From NCBI RefSeq assembly GCF_017302985.1, contig NZ_JAFIMU010000004.1, forward strand, positions 752,869-816,868: 64,000 nucleotides of DNA. Reading direction: 5' to 3'. The notes under the pieces were generated by a model that saw nothing but the letters and a program-made list of their open reading frames with translations, was not told where the DNA came from and made no database searches. Of this stretch, positions 41,594 through 50,559 are shown one piece after another; the stretch's first letter is position 1; each line of letters starts with the position of its first letter. The translations under genes and the position numbers were made by a program. This DNA is from Corallococcus macrosporus. GTDB lineage: Bacteria > Myxococcota > Myxococcia > Myxococcales > Myxococcaceae.

Positions 41594-41678
41594 AATCTGG
41601 CTCATGTCTGGCACGGAAAGGATGCGCTTGTGAAGCGGAGGTGGCGGCGTGAAGAAAGGGCCAGACAGAAATCAGATT
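41594..41678. promoter_or_regulatory. Nested long-range inverted repeats between LysR and exporter genes
   Basis: TGTCTGGC (41605-41612) mirrors GCCAGACA (41660-41667), and outside them AATCTG (41594-41599) mirrors CAGATT (41673-41678). Both arms are within the 122-bp divergent gap, one near each gene, as expected for a DNA-looping LysR regulator. Confidence 0.45.
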
Positions 41679-41702
41679 CCTTCCTTGTCCGAGGGGGCCG
41701 CC

Positions 41703-42617
41703 ATGAGCGCATCCGTTCCCACCCATCCCCACGTCGCCACTCCCACCCTCAACCGGGCGTGGCTCACGCCCCTGGAGCTGGGGGGGCTGGCCGCCATCTG
41801 GGGCACGTCCTTCCTGTTCCTGCGCATCGCGGCGCCGGCCTTCGGCCCCATTCCCCTGGTGGCGCTGCGCCTGGTGCTGGGCGCGGCGGTGCTGATGCCC
41901 TTCCTCTGGCGCGCGCGCTCGGCCATCCGTCCCGAGCTGTGGCCCCGGCTGGCGCTGGTGGGCGTCATCAACGCGGCGGTGCCCTTCTCGCTGTTCGCCT
42001 GGGCCGCGCGGCAGGCCCCCGCGGGCGTCGGGGCCATCACCAACAGCATGGCGGTGCTCTTCACCGCCCTGGTGGCGTTCCTCTTCTACGGCGAGCGCAT
42101 CGGGGGCCGGCGCGCGGTGGCGCTGTTCGTGGGCTTCTCCGGAGTGGTGGTGCTGGCCAGCGGCAAGTCCGCGGGCGCGAGCGTCGCCTGGGCCGTGGCG
42201 GCGGGGACCACCGGCGCGTTCCTCTACGGAATCGGCTCGAACCTGGTGCGCCGCCACTTCACCGGGCTGCCGGCCGCCGCGGTCGCCGCCGCCACGCTGG
42301 CCAGCGGCGCGGTGCTGATGCTGCCCTTCGCGGTGGCCCTGTGGCCCGCGGAGCCCATTGGCATGCGGGCCTGGCTGGCGGCGGCGGCCCTGGGCGTCAT
42401 CTGCACCGGCTTCGGGTACGCGGTGTTCTACCGCCTCATCCAGCGCATCGGCGCGCCGCGCGCCGCCGTCGTCACCTACCTGGTGCCGCTGTTCGCGCTG
42501 ACCTGGGCCTGGCTGCTGCTGGGCGAGCCGCTGACGCCCACCATGCTGGTGTCCGGCACCCTCATCCTGGGGAGCGTGGCGCTGGGGCAGTCTTCCCCGG
42601 CGCCGAAGGCGAAGTGA
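41703..42617 (+). CDS. EamA/DMT-superfamily exporter
   Basis: 304 aa with ten predicted transmembrane helices in two EamA repeats (first begins LGGLAAIWGTSFLFLRIAAP, second TTGAFLYGIGSNLV). Such proteins export amino acids or small metabolites across the inner membrane. ATG at 41703 has GAGGGGG upstream. Divergent from the LysR regulator. Confidence 0.88.
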   Translation: MSASVPTHPHVATPTLNRAWLTPLELGGLAAIWGTSFLFLRIAAPAFGPIPLVALRLVLGAAVLMPFLWRARSAIRPELWPRLALVGVINAAVPFSLFAWAARQAPAGVGAITNSMAVLFTALVAFLFYGERIGGRRAVALFVGFSGVVVLASGKSAGASVAWAVAAGTTGAFLYGIGSNLVRRHFTGLPAAAVAAATLASGAVLMLPFAVALWPAEPIGMRAWLAAAALGVICTGFGYAVFYRLIQRIGAPRAAVVTYLVPLFALTWAWLLLGEPLTPTMLVSGTLILGSVALGQSSPAPKAK

Positions 42618-42621
42618 GGCG

Positions 42622-43431
42622 TCAGCGCCGCTCGAACTTCCAGATGCCGTAGCCGTCGCGGACCTTGGGCATGAACCGGCGGACGATGAACGCCGGGACG
42701 CGCTTGCCGGCCAGCTCCAGCGCGCGCAGCGGGACGGAGGTGGAGGACGCGAGCGTGTAGCCCGCGTCCAGCAGGCTGGCCTCCGGCGTGTCCGTCATGT
42801 CCTGGAAGGACGCGCCCATGCTGGCCAGCACCTCGTGCAGCTCGCGGCTGTACTCGCGCTGGAAGGTGGCGCGCATGAGGTCGCAGTACACGGCGTGGTG
42901 GGGGAACACCTGGGCCAGCACCGCGAACATGTCCCGGCGCTGCGCGTTCGACAGGTACATGATCACGCCCTCGATGATGACGTGCGTGCGGCGTGAGTCC
43001 TGGTAGGGCGCCAGCTTCCGGGCCAGCGACTCCGCCGCGAAGTCGATGGAGATTCGCTCCAGCGGGTTGCGCGCCTCCGTCACCGGCAGCTTCGCGTCCT
43101 TGAGCGTGATGATGGCGGGCTCGTCCACCTCCAGCCACCGGCCGCCGCGAAGCCGGTAGGCGCGCGTGTCGAAGCCCGCGCCCAGCACCACCACCCGCGC
43201 GTCGGGGGCGCGGTCCAGCTCCTCCTGCACCCGCGCGTCGATGATCTGATGCCGCGCGGCGTTGCTCTGGTTGGCCTCGCGGAAGGACTGGAAGCGGGAC
43301 CAGACCTGCCGCGCCTCGTCATCCATGAAGCGGGAGGCGAAGGTGTCACCGCACAGGGGCCGGGGCTGGCGTGCGTCCTCGGCCCGGCAGGCCAGGGTGT
43401 AATAGGCGGTCTTCGAGATGGCATTGGCCAT
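42622..43431 (-). CDS. Class I SAM-dependent methyltransferase, LCMT/PPM family
   Basis: 269 aa. SAM-binding motif VVVLGAGFDTRAYRL with an upstream conserved PxxCxDxxA-like stretch (RPLCGDTFASRFM), and IIEGVIMYLS, which is characteristic of the leucine carboxyl methyltransferase group (relatives make O-methyl esters in natural-product pathways). AAGGAGCGCCCCGCC precedes ATG 43431. The substrate is unknown. Only 4 bp separate its stop from the convergent exporter gene. Confidence 0.85.
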   Translation of the reverse strand: MANAISKTAYYTLACRAEDARQPRPLCGDTFASRFMDDEARQVWSRFQSFREANQSNAARHQIIDARVQEELDRAPDARVVVLGAGFDTRAYRLRGGRWLEVDEPAIITLKDAKLPVTEARNPLERISIDFAAESLARKLAPYQDSRRTHVIIEGVIMYLSNAQRRDMFAVLAQVFPHHAVYCDLMRATFQREYSRELHEVLASMGASFQDMTDTPEASLLDAGYTLASSTSVPLRALELAGKRVPAFIVRRFMPKVRDGYGIWKFERR

Positions 43432-43500
43432 GGCGGGGCGCTCCTTGAAACCTGCTCGCAGCTTGCATGAGATACGCGCTTTCACAAAAGGTGGGTCGCG

Positions 43501-44892
43501 ATGCGATTCGTGATGGCGCTGGGATTGGTTGCGTTGGGCACGGGCTGTGCGCACTCGCCGAAGACGGCGGGCTCAACGGAGCCTGACCTGGCTTCGCGGG
43601 CCCAGCAGCTCTCGGCGGAGGCGGAGCAGGCCTATGAAGCGCTGGACTTCGAGCGGTGCGCGGAGCGCTTCCGCGCCTCCGGCGAGGCGTACGAGGAGGG
43701 ACCGGACCGCGCGGAGTCCCTGTATCGCGCCGCGGGGTGCGCGTCGCTCGCGGGGCATGCGGACGCGGCCGTGGACGTGCTGAAGCGCGCGGTCCAGGGC
43801 GGCTACTACGACGCGGATCATCTCGAGTACGACCCGGAGCTGGCGCCGCTGCATGCGCTGCCCGCGTGGAGCGGCATCGTCGCGGAGGCGCGCGCCAACC
43901 TGGCGAAGGCGCCCGAGGCGCCCTTCATGACGATGACGCTCATGGGCGTGGATGCCTTTGGTTCGCGGAAGGTGGACCGGGAGACGGTCCAGCGGCTGCT
44001 GGGGCTGGAGGTGGGCAAGCCCATCGTGCACAGCGCCGCCATCTTCAAGCAGAAGGAGGCGGCGCTGCGTGAGCAATACGGCCTCGCCTACGCCCACGTG
44101 GGCATGTCCATCTACTTCGCCGCGGAGCGCAAGGGCACCGCCTTCGTGGTGATGGACATGGTGGATGCCGAGGACGCGGGCCGGCTGAACTTCCTCCCCG
44201 AGCCCAAGGGGCACCCGGCGGATCCGGAAGGACTGCTCGCCCGGTGGAACGACTATGTGCAGCGCCTCCAGCGGCTCCAGATGCAAGGGAAGCTGTCGGA
44301 GGACTCCAGCTGCAAGGTCGCCAGCTGTGTCGGTGGGTTCGGCCATCCGGACCTCGCGGCCTTCGAGCCGGAGTTCCTCGCGAAGGTGCCAGGGCAGCTG
44401 GACGCGCTGACCACCGTCCTGCGTGAGGAGGCGGACGCGGAGAAGCGGGTCGCGGCGGCCTACCTGCTGGCCTACGCCCCCACGCCCGAGGAGACCGTGC
44501 GCCGGCTGCAACCCTTCGTCCGGGATTCGCAGTCCTCCGTGCGCAACGGCGTGCTGCGCGTGCTGACCGCGACGCAGGAAGCCGCGACGAAGCCCCTGGT
44601 GGACGTGGCCACGGTGGCGGACGCGGTGACGATGCCGGCGGCGACCGACCGCAACAAGGCGACCTTCCTGCTCTCCTACCTGCTGGAGGACCTGTCACCA
44701 GAGGCACTGAAGGCGCAGCGGGCCGGGCTCATCCGCCAACTGGGAGATCAGCTCGTGCGGATGTCCGCGCTCACGTTGCCCATCAACCGCGAGCCCGCGG
44801 TCCTGGTGCTGAAGAAGCTCTCCGGCGAAGCGTACGAGACCGCGGACGAGTGGCGCGCGTGGCTCGCGCGTCAGCCGAAGACCGCGGGGTAG
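43501..44892 (+). CDS. Lipoprotein with N-terminal helical repeats, function unknown
   Basis: 463 aa. Lipobox GTGC at residues 13-16. Residues ~35-140 look like TPR helices (AEQAYEALDFERCAERFRASGEAY; ESLYRAAGCASLAGHADAAVDVLKRA). The C-terminal third (VAAAYLLAYAPTPEETVRRLQPFVRDSQSSVRNGVLRVL) resembles HEAT repeats. Likely a protein-binding scaffold in the periplasm. Divergent from the methyltransferase with a 69-bp gap; AAAGGTGG precedes the ATG. Confidence 0.65.
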   Translation: MRFVMALGLVALGTGCAHSPKTAGSTEPDLASRAQQLSAEAEQAYEALDFERCAERFRASGEAYEEGPDRAESLYRAAGCASLAGHADAAVDVLKRAVQGGYYDADHLEYDPELAPLHALPAWSGIVAEARANLAKAPEAPFMTMTLMGVDAFGSRKVDRETVQRLLGLEVGKPIVHSAAIFKQKEAALREQYGLAYAHVGMSIYFAAERKGTAFVVMDMVDAEDAGRLNFLPEPKGHPADPEGLLARWNDYVQRLQRLQMQGKLSEDSSCKVASCVGGFGHPDLAAFEPEFLAKVPGQLDALTTVLREEADAEKRVAAAYLLAYAPTPEETVRRLQPFVRDSQSSVRNGVLRVLTATQEAATKPLVDVATVADAVTMPAATDRNKATFLLSYLLEDLSPEALKAQRAGLIRQLGDQLVRMSALTLPINREPAVLVLKKLSGEAYETADEWRAWLARQPKTAG

Positions 44893-44900
44893 GGGACCCG

Positions 44901-45428
44901 TCAGTCCGCGACGACGACGGAGACCTGCGTGGAGAACTGCCGCACGACGCAGTCCTCCGCGCTCCCGTCCTCCCACGCCAGCATCGCGAACTCGGCCGGC
45001 GCGTCGAGCGCCACGATGGGGTGGTGCCACACGCCCCGGTGGTAGTTCACGCCCTGGCCGGGGCCGCAGACGAACGCGACGAGCCCGTCCAGGTCCGGGC
45101 CGCCAGAGGGCGCGGCCGGCGCGACGCACACCAGGAAGCGCGAGCAGCGCATGGGCAGGAACGCCTGGCTCGACTGGGGATGGTGTTCCAGCAGCTTCAC
45201 GGTGAAGGGAAGCGGCTGCGGCACGGAGCGGAACACCGCGAGGTTGGGCTTCGCACCCGGCCGGCCGTTCTCCAGCCGCGCGGACCAGTCGAACCGCACC
45301 GCGGTGCCCTGGTTCGCCGAAGCACCGCTCTTGAGTCCCGCGGACACGACGTCCCCGAAAGGAGCGAAGCCCTCCGGAGTCAGGGGCCGGGCGACGATGG
45401 AGCGGAGCGGGGTGGATGCGTCCTTCAT
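44901..45428 (-). CDS. allA: Ureidoglycolate lyase
   Basis: 175 aa, the expected length. The family signatures are visible: HHPQSSQAFLPM near the middle and GVNYHRGVWHHPIVAL after it, where the conserved His residues bind metal/substrate. It splits ureidoglycolate into glyoxylate and urea in allantoin (purine) catabolism. No other allantoin gene is nearby, so it stands alone. The frame is open well upstream, but ATG at 45428 gives the correct N-terminus. Confidence 0.82.
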   Translation of the reverse strand: MKDASTPLRSIVARPLTPEGFAPFGDVVSAGLKSGASANQGTAVRFDWSARLENGRPGAKPNLAVFRSVPQPLPFTVKLLEHHPQSSQAFLPMRCSRFLVCVAPAAPSGGPDLDGLVAFVCGPGQGVNYHRGVWHHPIVALDAPAEFAMLAWEDGSAEDCVVRQFSTQVSVVVAD

Positions 45429-45513
45429 GGGGACGACTATAGGGGCGCGTGCCCGGGACGTCAGGCGGCGCAGGGCTGGATTCCCGGCTAGGCTTCGCGT
45501 CCGGGAGGCCGCG

Positions 45514-46236
45514 ATGCAGGCCCGATGTGAGCAGTGTGGCACGCCACTTCCGGGCTCGGCGCCCGGCCATGTCCTTCTCACCTGCCGGAGCTGCGGCGTG
45601 ACGTACCACGTGCGCGACAACGGCAGCTTCCGCCGCGTGGGAGGCCCGGCCGCCGCGACCGGAGGGCCGCCGGCCGTGTCCCAGGGCGCGGTCTCCGTGG
45701 CGCCTCCCAACTTCCTCGTGGAGCGGGATGACGGGACGCTGCGCATCGGGTGGGCCGCGCCGTCCTTCGACGCGATGTACGCGGTGCTGGGCATCCTCCT
45801 CGTGGCGGTGCTCTGCGCCGTCCGGTTCCCCGACATGGTCGCCAACCTCGGCGTGCTCGGGTGGAGCTGTGTGGGCGGGGTCGTGCTCATGGGCCTCTAC
45901 CCGGCTTTCGCCGCGGCCTTCAACCTCACCTGGGTGGAGGTGAAGGGCGACACGCTGCGCATCACGTCCAGGCCGCTGCCCATCTTCAGCGCCGCCACCG
46001 TGGACGTGCGCACCCTGGACTCCCTCAAGGTGCACGCCTTCACGCGCAAGGGCGGCAAGGGGCTGCTCGTCCTGCGCCGCTTCGCCCTGCAAGCGAGGAC
46101 GCGTGAGGGCCAGACGCTGACGCTGGCGAGCGGCTTCGAGTCCGAAGGCGATGCCGCCTGGCTCGCGAGCACCCTGCGCCGTCACCTGCGGTTGAAGGAC
46201 GGCCCCTGGGGCGAAGCCGCCACCCCGGACGACTGA
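45514..46236 (+). CDS. Zinc-ribbon membrane protein, function unknown
   Basis: 240 aa. It starts with a zinc-ribbon (CEQCGTPLP..CRSCGVTY), followed by a flexible linker, two transmembrane helices (about 93-112 and 118-140) and a C-terminal beta-rich domain that looks like a PH-like cytoplasmic module (VEVKGDTLRITSRPLP). GGGAGGCCGCG precedes ATG 45514. The architecture suggests a small signalling or quality-control membrane protein; no closer assignment. Confidence 0.65.
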   Translation: MQARCEQCGTPLPGSAPGHVLLTCRSCGVTYHVRDNGSFRRVGGPAAATGGPPAVSQGAVSVAPPNFLVERDDGTLRIGWAAPSFDAMYAVLGILLVAVLCAVRFPDMVANLGVLGWSCVGGVVLMGLYPAFAAAFNLTWVEVKGDTLRITSRPLPIFSAATVDVRTLDSLKVHAFTRKGGKGLLVLRRFALQARTREGQTLTLASGFESEGDAAWLASTLRRHLRLKDGPWGEAATPDD

Positions 46237-46293
46237 GCGGGCTGGCACTTCAGGGCGGCTCAACTTCCGGCCGGCTCCGTCCGATAACCCTGT

Positions 46294-47130
46294 ATGTCCA
46301 AGGTCTCCTCCAGGCCCGCCTCGTCCCCCGTGCCGTCCTCCGTCCGCACGGAGCCCGCCGCCGCGCCGCGTGTTACCAACGCGGTCCGGCCGCAGGCGCC
46401 CTACCCGGTCGCGGACGGGATGGACGTGTCGAAGGCCGGGACGCGCCCGCCGGTGTCCCTGGACGTCCCCCCGCCGCGACAGGCGCAAGCGCAGGCCGTC
46501 ACCCGCCGGGACGGACGCGCCCAGGACGGCAAGCGCACCATCCGTGTGGAGACGGGCGTCGCCGACGGACCGTGGGGCAGCACGGTGCACCAGTACATCG
46601 AGATCCGCGTCAAGCCGCTGGACCTGGGCATCGCTCCGGGGCAGCTCCAGGCGGAGCTGGACCGCGCGTCGGCGGAGAAGCTCGCGGATGACGAGAAGGC
46701 CTATGGCGCGGACATGCGCGCGGCGGGCTACGCGTCGCTCCAGGAGTGGTCGAAGGCCCAGGGCTACTACGGCTCCCCGTCGCACGTCGCCTGGGCGGAG
46801 GCCGCCAGCGCCCGCACCGGCGGCCAGATTCCCGCGGACTGGTGGATGCGCTTCGACCCCTTCGGCGGCACCGCCGGCAACGGCCCCAACATCCTCCCCA
46901 CCGGCGAGTACCCCGGGGTCGCGAGCCGCATCGCCATGTGCCACGACACGGACTGGGACCTGGGCCGCTACTTCGGCGCGGGCCCGCTGAGCAAGCTCCG
47001 GGGCGCGGAGAACGCGCAGGACCTGGGGCCGCTCGGCCTGAACCCCCTCCTGGGCGGTGACCTCTACACCTTCGGTCACGCGGACTGGGACGTGACCTAC
47101 GGCGAAGAGGTCCAGCGCTCCGGCCGCTGA
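46294..47130 (+). CDS. Hypothetical protein
   Basis: 278 aa. No signal peptide; the first ~75 residues are Pro/Ala/Arg-rich and probably disordered. The rest is globular with many Trp, Gly and Asp residues (SKAQGYYGSPSHVAWAEAAS; MCHDTDWDLGRYFGAGPLS). The CHDTDWD segment recalls metal-dependent hydrolases but is too short to assign. It converges with the annexin-like gene and shares a terminator with it. Confidence 0.55.
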   Translation: MSKVSSRPASSPVPSSVRTEPAAAPRVTNAVRPQAPYPVADGMDVSKAGTRPPVSLDVPPPRQAQAQAVTRRDGRAQDGKRTIRVETGVADGPWGSTVHQYIEIRVKPLDLGIAPGQLQAELDRASAEKLADDEKAYGADMRAAGYASLQEWSKAQGYYGSPSHVAWAEAASARTGGQIPADWWMRFDPFGGTAGNGPNILPTGEYPGVASRIAMCHDTDWDLGRYFGAGPLSKLRGAENAQDLGPLGLNPLLGGDLYTFGHADWDVTYGEEVQRSGR

Positions 47131-47131
47131 A

Positions 47132-47163
47132 GCCCCTTTCCCTCGCGCGAGCAGGGAAGGGGC
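47132..47163. terminator. Bidirectional hairpin terminator
   Basis: GCCCCTTTCCCT (47132-47143) pairs with AGGGAAGGGGC (47153-47163), leaving one bulged T. It lies between convergent stops at 47130 and 47173. Confidence 0.65.
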
Positions 47164-47172
47164 CCTGTGCCG

Positions 47173-49473
47173 TCAGTCCCCAAAGGAGCCCGTGGCCTTG
47201 CTGAACCCCGCCTTCGTGTGGTGCTTCACGCGCTCCGAGCGCGAGGCGCCCTCCAGCGCGGCGATGACGGCCTTCTCCGCGTCCGGCCCCCACTCCTTCA
47301 CCTTGGCGGGGTCCACGCCCTTGTCCTTCACGTACTTCTCCAGCGCGGCCTTGGCCACCCTCGCGCCCGAGCCCGCGTTGATGGCGAGGTCGGCCATGAT
47401 GGCGTTGCCGTACTCACTGGTGACGACGTCCTTGAGCCTCAGCTTCACCGTCGTGGCCTTGCCTTCGGCGTCCTTGCCCGGCACGGACACCGTCGTGTTG
47501 CGGGCCGCGGTGATCTTCCCCTCGCTCGCGTAGGTGACCTGGGCCGCCTGCATGTCCGAGTCCGCGCCCGCCGCCATGAAGACCGCCGCAAGCTTCACGT
47601 CGGTGCGGATGGCCTCGGCCGCCTCGACACCCTTCAGCACCGTGCCATCCGGGCGCGTGAGCACCACGCCCTTGCCGTCAATGCCAATGCCGAACTTGCC
47701 GAAGTGCTTCTCGTACTGCTCGGGGTTGGTCTTCTTCAGGTCCCGCATGAACTCGGCGAGCGTGCCGTTGCCGTCTGCGCCGAGCGTCCACTGGGCGAAG
47801 CCCCACGAGACGCGGCCGATGTCCCAGGTGTTCACCTTGCTGAAGGTGCCCTCCAGGCCGGAGATGGAGCCGAGGATCTTCTGCCGGTCCTCGCTGATGC
47901 CGCTCTTCTCCAGCTGCGACGTGACCTGCTCCTCCGAGTCACCTGTCAGGGCGCCGCCATCCACCGCGTTCCATGAGTTCGTGTACGGCGTCTCCCGGCC
48001 GTCCCGCATGCGCACGGTGACCCCGTTCACGGTGACGTCCGACCGGGTCTGCCGCACGTCCACCATGGGCGAGTAGTTGTCGATGCGGGCAATCAGCCCG
48101 TCCTTCACCGTCTTCACTTTGGCCTGCGCGTCGGTGACCTTCGTCTTCGCCGCGTCGAGCGCGGTCTTCTGGGTCTGCTTGAACTTCTCCGCCTCGACGG
48201 GGTCCTTGGGAACCTTCGCCTTCTTCTGCTGCTTCTCCAGCTTGGAGAGCGCGCGTTCGGCGAGCTTCGCCTCCGCCATGGCGCTGCGCAGGGACGGGTT
48301 CGTCTTGAGGTGCTTCTCCTCCTTCATCCACGCCTTGAGCTTTTCGCCCTGGGCCTGGACGGCCTGATCCGCGGCCTTGAGCTTCTCCTGCGCGGCCTTC
48401 TTCGCGGGCTCCGTGGTGGCCGCGTTGACGGCGGCCTGGGCCTTGTTGCGTGCCTCCACGGCCTTCTTCAGCGGGTTGTAGACGTGGGCCTTGGGCGGCT
48501 CCCACTTCGCGACGTTGCGCGGAATGATGTCATTGAGCTCGACGGCGTTGCCGCGCTGGATGGTGCCCTCGTCCTTGGTCTTCACCACGATGGCATCCAG
48601 GTTCTTCTGGATGTCGCTCGCGGTGGCGGCCGGGACGGCCGTGGCCGCCGCGGTCTTGGTCGCGGCCTTCACCGGCGCGGTGGGGGCGGCCTTCGCCTGG
48701 CCTTCGAGCGCCTCGAGCGCGCGCTTCAGGTCCGCGCCCTCCAGCTCGAGGTTGAGCGCGTCCTGCAGTGAGGTGCCGGTCAGCTTCTCGTACTTCTGGG
48801 CCACCTGCTTGCGCTGGGATGCGTCCAGGCCTTCCAGCGCCTTGAACACCGCGTCCTCGTCGGTGCCCCAGATGTCGTCCATCGCCGCCTTGAGCGCCGC
48901 CGCGGCGGTATCCACGGCGCTGGCGGGCGCCGCGCGCTTCAGGGGCCCCGCGAGGGTCCCCGTGGAGGCGGACATCGGGTTGAAGGAGAAGCCCTGGTTG
49001 GAGGGAGGGCGCCCGCGAATCTGATCCGCCAGCCGCTTGAGCGTCGCGCCCGACGCGCCCCCCGCGACGGCCTTGAGGAGGAAGGTGCGCTCCGCGTCCG
49101 CGTCGGTGCGGGGAGAGGCCTTGGTGCTGACGCCCGCCTTCGACAGCAGGGCCGCCAGGTCCTTCTGCTGCGTGGGGCTGAGCCTGCCCAGCGCGGTGGC
49201 GACCGCGCCCGCGTCGTCCGGCGACATGCCGCTGGAGAGCGCCTTCTGCAGGGCCTGTCGCATGGGCCCGTCCGGGAGCGCGGAGAGCTGCTGCTCCATC
49301 TTCCGCTGCGCCGGAGCCTTCGCGCCCGCGGCGACCGGAGCGGCCATGGACGAGGCGGAGCTGGTGCGGCGGGGGGTCGCCACGGTCGCGGCGGAGGGCG
49401 CCTTCGTGACAGGCGTGTCCACACTCGCGACGGACGTCGGCTTGGGGCCTGGGGAGCCGGAGATCTTGACCAT
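47173..49473 (-). CDS. Large protein with annexin-like repeat and lytic-looking C-terminal domain
   Basis: 766 aa. An Ala/Pro/Ser-rich start without signal peptide. Residues ~190-255 match one annexin repeat (LKAAMDDIWGTDEDAVFKAL, then LDASQRKQVAQKY and LNLELEGADLKRAL), including the GTDE loop. Residues ~330-450 are Lys/Ala-rich and coiled-coil-like (EKLKAADQAVQAQGEKLKAW). The last ~230 residues (SISGLEGTFSKVNTWDIGRVSWGFAQWT..) look like a lysozyme/chitosanase-type domain with a Glu after SGL, but this is a fold guess. Secreted or injected effector is possible. ATG 49473 was chosen for lack of any credible upstream start. It is divergent from a caspase-family gene. Confidence 0.65.
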   Translation of the reverse strand: MVKISGSPGPKPTSVASVDTPVTKAPSAATVATPRRTSSASSMAAPVAAGAKAPAQRKMEQQLSALPDGPMRQALQKALSSGMSPDDAGAVATALGRLSPTQQKDLAALLSKAGVSTKASPRTDADAERTFLLKAVAGGASGATLKRLADQIRGRPPSNQGFSFNPMSASTGTLAGPLKRAAPASAVDTAAAALKAAMDDIWGTDEDAVFKALEGLDASQRKQVAQKYEKLTGTSLQDALNLELEGADLKRALEALEGQAKAAPTAPVKAATKTAAATAVPAATASDIQKNLDAIVVKTKDEGTIQRGNAVELNDIIPRNVAKWEPPKAHVYNPLKKAVEARNKAQAAVNAATTEPAKKAAQEKLKAADQAVQAQGEKLKAWMKEEKHLKTNPSLRSAMAEAKLAERALSKLEKQQKKAKVPKDPVEAEKFKQTQKTALDAAKTKVTDAQAKVKTVKDGLIARIDNYSPMVDVRQTRSDVTVNGVTVRMRDGRETPYTNSWNAVDGGALTGDSEEQVTSQLEKSGISEDRQKILGSISGLEGTFSKVNTWDIGRVSWGFAQWTLGADGNGTLAEFMRDLKKTNPEQYEKHFGKFGIGIDGKGVVLTRPDGTVLKGVEAAEAIRTDVKLAAVFMAAGADSDMQAAQVTYASEGKITAARNTTVSVPGKDAEGKATTVKLRLKDVVTSEYGNAIMADLAINAGSGARVAKAALEKYVKDKGVDPAKVKEWGPDAEKAVIAALEGASRSERVKHHTKAGFSKATGSFGD

Positions 49474-49641
49474 GGGGCCCCAGCCTAACGCACCGTCAGT
49501 GCGGCTGACATCCAGGGGGGCGGAGGGAGCGGGCCCCGGGCTCCCGGTAGAGGAAGGGCCGATGGAACGCGGCGCGCCCCGCCCCCTTCCTGCCATCGCT
49601 GGCACGCATCTCCACCGTGAAGAGAGGAGGCAGAGATCGTC

Positions 49642-50505
49642 ATGGCGCAGGGATATTCCATCAACATTGGTTTGAACGCGGTGGATCCGCAGCACTACGC
49701 AGGCTGGGATGGCCAGCTCCAGGCCTGCGAAGCGGACGCCGAGGACATGGTCAGCATCGCGAAGGCGCAGGAGTTCAGCCGCGTCCGCCCCTTCATGACA
49801 AAGGACGCCACGCGCGCGAGCGTGCTCGCGGAGCTGGGCGAGGCGGCGACGGTCCTCCAGGCCGGAGACCTGCTGCTGTTCACCTACTCAGGACACGGCG
49901 GGCAGCTCCCCGACATCAACGGGGATGAGTCCGACGGCCTGGACGAGACGTGGTGTCTGTATGACGGGGAGCTCGTTGACGACGAAATCTATCAGGCGAT
50001 GTCGAAGCTCAAGGCAGGCGTGAGGGTCTTCATGCTCTCCGACAGTTGCCACAGCGGCACGGTGAGCCGGGTGGCGTACGCGGCCCTGCGCTCCAGCGGC
50101 AGCCTGCACCTGCTGGCGGATTCGGTGCAGAGCACGGAGCCCTCGGAGCGGCGCTTCAAGGAGATGCCGCTGGGCATCGAGCAGCGCACGTACCGCGACA
50201 ACAAGGCGATGTACGACGCCATCCTGAAGGGGTTGCCCAAGGAGGATCCAAAGCTGACGCTCAAGGCCACGGTGCTGCTCATCTCCGGTTGCCAGGACAA
50301 CCAGCTCTCCAGCGACGGCGTCTTCAACGGGCTCTTCACGTCCAACCTGCTGAGCGTCTGGAACGGCGGGAAGTTCAAGGCCACCTACCCGACGTTCCAC
50401 CGCCGCATCCTGCGCGCCATGCCCCCCATCCAGTCCCCCGCGTACTCCGTCATCGGAGTGCCCAGCCGCGAGTTCGAGCGGCAGGTGCCGTTCCGCGTGA
50501 ACTGA
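49642..50505 (+). CDS. Caspase-family cysteine protease (metacaspase-like)
   Basis: 287 aa, a bare C14 domain without a visible partner domain. Catalytic His85 in TYSGHGG and Cys136 in SDSCHSG are both intact, and an acidic GDESDGLDETWCLYDG loop (about 94-109) resembles the substrate-binding segment of type I metacaspases. It should cut after basic residues if like its relatives. GAGGAGGCAGAG precedes the ATG. It is divergent from the annexin-like gene over 168 bp and is followed by its own hairpin. Confidence 0.85.
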   Translation: MAQGYSINIGLNAVDPQHYAGWDGQLQACEADAEDMVSIAKAQEFSRVRPFMTKDATRASVLAELGEAATVLQAGDLLLFTYSGHGGQLPDINGDESDGLDETWCLYDGELVDDEIYQAMSKLKAGVRVFMLSDSCHSGTVSRVAYAALRSSGSLHLLADSVQSTEPSERRFKEMPLGIEQRTYRDNKAMYDAILKGLPKEDPKLTLKATVLLISGCQDNQLSSDGVFNGLFTSNLLSVWNGGKFKATYPTFHRRILRAMPPIQSPAYSVIGVPSREFERQVPFRVN

Positions 50506-50507
50506 AA

Positions 50508-50538
50508 GGAGCGATGCCACTCCACGCGGCATCGCTCC
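50508..50538. terminator. Bidirectional hairpin terminator
   Basis: GGAGCGATGCC (50508-50518) pairs perfectly with GGCATCGCTCC (50528-50538), an 11-bp stem with a 9-nt loop, between the convergent stops at 50505 and 50560. Confidence 0.75.
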
Positions 50539-50559
50539 CTTCACTTCAGCAGCGGCAAG

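Noticed and set aside
46294..47130. Phospholipase A2-like enzyme based on MCHDTDWDLG
   Set aside because: Only one short segment fits; the paired Cys and calcium loop are not seen.
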